Origin: Acidobacteriaceae bacterium
GTDB taxonomy: Bacteria; Acidobacteriota; Terriglobia; Terriglobales; Acidobacteriaceae
Length of the DNA: 32,889 bases
Assembly (NCBI GenBank): GCA_003140235.1
Contig: PLJN01000145.1
Coordinates: 1-32,889 of the forward strand
Direction: 5' to 3'
Positions 32,019-32,889 of this stretch are shown here, piece after piece (position 1 is the first letter of the stretch; every line of letters starts with the position of its first letter). Both the position numbers and the translations under genes were made by a program. The notes under the pieces were generated by a model. That model saw only the letters and a list, made by a program, of their open reading frames with translations. It was not told the DNA's origin and searched no databases.

Positions 32019-32168
32019 TATTTCTAAATGATCCTCTCGCGGCCCTAAAGGGCCGCTCTGACGCGCGAAGAAAGATGGTCGGGACCGGCCCTCTCGCAAT
32101 CTTGAAAAGATCGCAGGACTGAATCCTTTCAAGGCCGAAAGGGCCGTTCTTCCATCCAAACGAGCACA

Positions 32169-32194
32169 AGGCCTGGAGCACATACCCCAGGCCT
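32169..32194 (-). terminator. Candidate terminator of the rpsR-rplI operon
   Basis: AGGCCTGG (32169-32176) pairs with CCAGGCCT (32187-32194) around a 10-base loop. On the minus strand it is followed by TGTGCTCGTTTGG, a weak T-tract. It begins 21 bases after the rplI stop, the right place for an operon terminator. Confidence 0.55.
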
Positions 32195-32214
32195 CGCGTC
32201 AGCAAAAACAAAAT

Positions 32215-32679
32215 CTATGCGGACGCTTCCGCTTCGGCTTCTTTGGCGATTGTTACTTTCACCGTGGCGGTGACTTCGCGATGCAGTTTGATCGTGACGT
32301 CGAAGTCGCCCAGAGCTTTGAGCGGCTCGGCCAGCTGGATTTTGCGGCGGTCGAGGGTGAAGCCTTTTTGTTCGAGCGCTTCCGCGATGTCGGAGGATGT
32401 GACCGACCCGAACAGGTGGTCTTTCTCGCCGGCTTTACGGTGGAAGGTCATGGCGACGCCTTCCAGTTGTTTGGCCAGGGCCTCGGCGTCGGTTTTCTCG
32501 ACAGCCAGGCGGCGCACTGCCGACTGCCGCATTTGCTCGACTACGGCTTTGTTGGTCTGCGTGGCCTCGATGGCCAGCTTGCGGGGCAGCAGATAGTTGC
32601 GGCCATATCCTTCGGCCACTTTGACCACGTCGCCGCGGTGGCCCAGCTTTGCTACGTCTTCTTTTAGAATGACTTCCAT
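32215..32679 (-). CDS. rplI: 50S ribosomal protein L9
   Basis: A 154-residue L9: the N-terminal globular domain MEVILKEDVAKLGHRGDVVKVAEGYGRNYLLPRKLA with the conserved GYGRNYLLP loop, a central helix (VEKTDAEALAKQLEGV), and the C-terminal rRNA-binding domain (KAGEKDHLFGSVTSSDIAEAL). Length is near the usual 148-150. The start at 32679 is preceded by GGAGATCTGAA. It follows rpsR by 23 bases, as in the rpsF-rpsR-rplI operon of many bacteria. Confidence 0.97.
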   Translation of the reverse strand: MEVILKEDVAKLGHRGDVVKVAEGYGRNYLLPRKLAIEATQTNKAVVEQMRQSAVRRLAVEKTDAEALAKQLEGVAMTFHRKAGEKDHLFGSVTSSDIAEALEQKGFTLDRRKIQLAEPLKALGDFDVTIKLHREVTATVKVTIAKEAEAEASA

Positions 32680-32702
32680 TTCAGATCTCCATTTAAATGA
32701 AA

Positions 32703-32889
32703 CTATCGCGCGGCAAAAGGCAGCAGAGCGATGTTGCGCGCCCGCTTGATGGCCGCGGTCAGGCGCCGCTGGTGGGGCGTACAAACGCCCGTGAGACGGC
32801 GAGGGACAATTTTGCCGCGTTCCGCTACAAAGCCCTGCAGCATGCGCACGTCTTTGTAGTTGATGTCGTCGATCTTTTCGACGCAGAAC
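32703..32889 (-). CDS. rpsR: 30S ribosomal protein S18, cut by the window edge
   Basis: The last 61 residues of S18 are present: [57 protein letters not shown], ending in AAR. The N-terminus lies beyond base 32889. The KIVPRRLTG and IKRAR.IALLPF motifs are diagnostic. The gene was found by reading the minus strand directly. Confidence 0.95.
   Translation of the reverse strand, partial: FCVEKIDDINYKDVRMLQGFVAERGKIVPRRLTGVCTPHQRRLTAAIKRARNIALLPFAAR

Larger units (their letters stand above)
31926..32214. other. Intergenic region with stacked palindromes, downstream of rplI
   Basis: About 290 bases without a gene. It includes the right arm of the inverted repeat (32004-32018), the hairpin GCGGCCCTAAAGGGCCGC (32039-32056) and GGCC-GAAA-GGGCC (32132-32145), and a terminator-like hairpin close to the rplI stop. 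The density of TAAA-centred palindromes is unusual in this window. Confidence 0.55.

Overview
The window looks like a stretch of chromosome from an uncultured or environmental Acidobacteriota (Terriglobia/Koribacter-like). This is inferred from three things: GC-rich coding DNA (roughly 56-60% by eye), the mix of families (a decaheme/porin electron-transfer operon, an ECF sigma/anti-sigma/DUF4097/PDZ operon, M28 peptidase, carboxypeptidase-regulatory-like secreted proteins), and several kinds of short intergenic repeats. The taxonomic call is an inference, not a database result.

Layout. 1-4900: membrane proteins (DUF6580-like and YdjM-like), a tandemly duplicated SpoIIAA/STAS-like gene whose upstream copy has lost its ATG, a YegS/DagK lipid kinase, and a small winged-helix regulator paired with a membrane protein. 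5041-9400: housekeeping genes ligA and rpsA (ribosomal protein S1), with a consensus promoter and a clear terminator around rpsA. 9400-12900: a minus-strand set of a LysW-like zinc ribbon and two secreted carboxypeptidase-regulatory-like proteins, then a plus-strand M28 peptidase and a probably inactive rhomboid. 12921-15313: pyruvate kinase and a YihY/BrkB membrane protein.

15438-21825 is the most interesting block, all on the minus strand. An FNR/CRP-type regulator and a cyclic-nucleotide-domain-only protein lie upstream of a five-gene operon: DmsE/MtrA-like decaheme cytochrome, MtrB/PioB-like outer-membrane barrel, monoheme cytochrome c, NapC/NirT-like membrane cytochrome with an altered heme site, and a small two-helix membrane protein. 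Together these could carry electrons from the quinol pool across the periplasm and through the outer membrane. A perfect CRP-type palindrome (TGTGA-N6-TCACA) lies about 42 bp upstream of the start point predicted from a TATTAT -10 box in front of the decaheme gene, which is class II activator geometry. A second near-perfect site lies in front of the cyclic-nucleotide-domain gene.

21949-25722: a VTT/DedA membrane protein whose C-terminal tail is read from a repeat, then a plus-strand cluster of a methyltransferase, two acyl carrier proteins and FabF (TTG start). 25769-29653: an operon of ECF sigma factor, zinc-finger/HEAT-repeat anti-sigma factor, DUF4097 protein and double-PDZ protein, probably an envelope-response module. 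29684-30760 has no convincing gene but holds an AACAGGG repeat cluster and several hairpins. 30762-31925 is a lone, AT-richer gene with a Mrr-like D...QxK nuclease signature, flanked by a 15-bp inverted repeat; it looks acquired. The window ends in the ribosomal operon rpsR (partial)-rplI on the minus strand.
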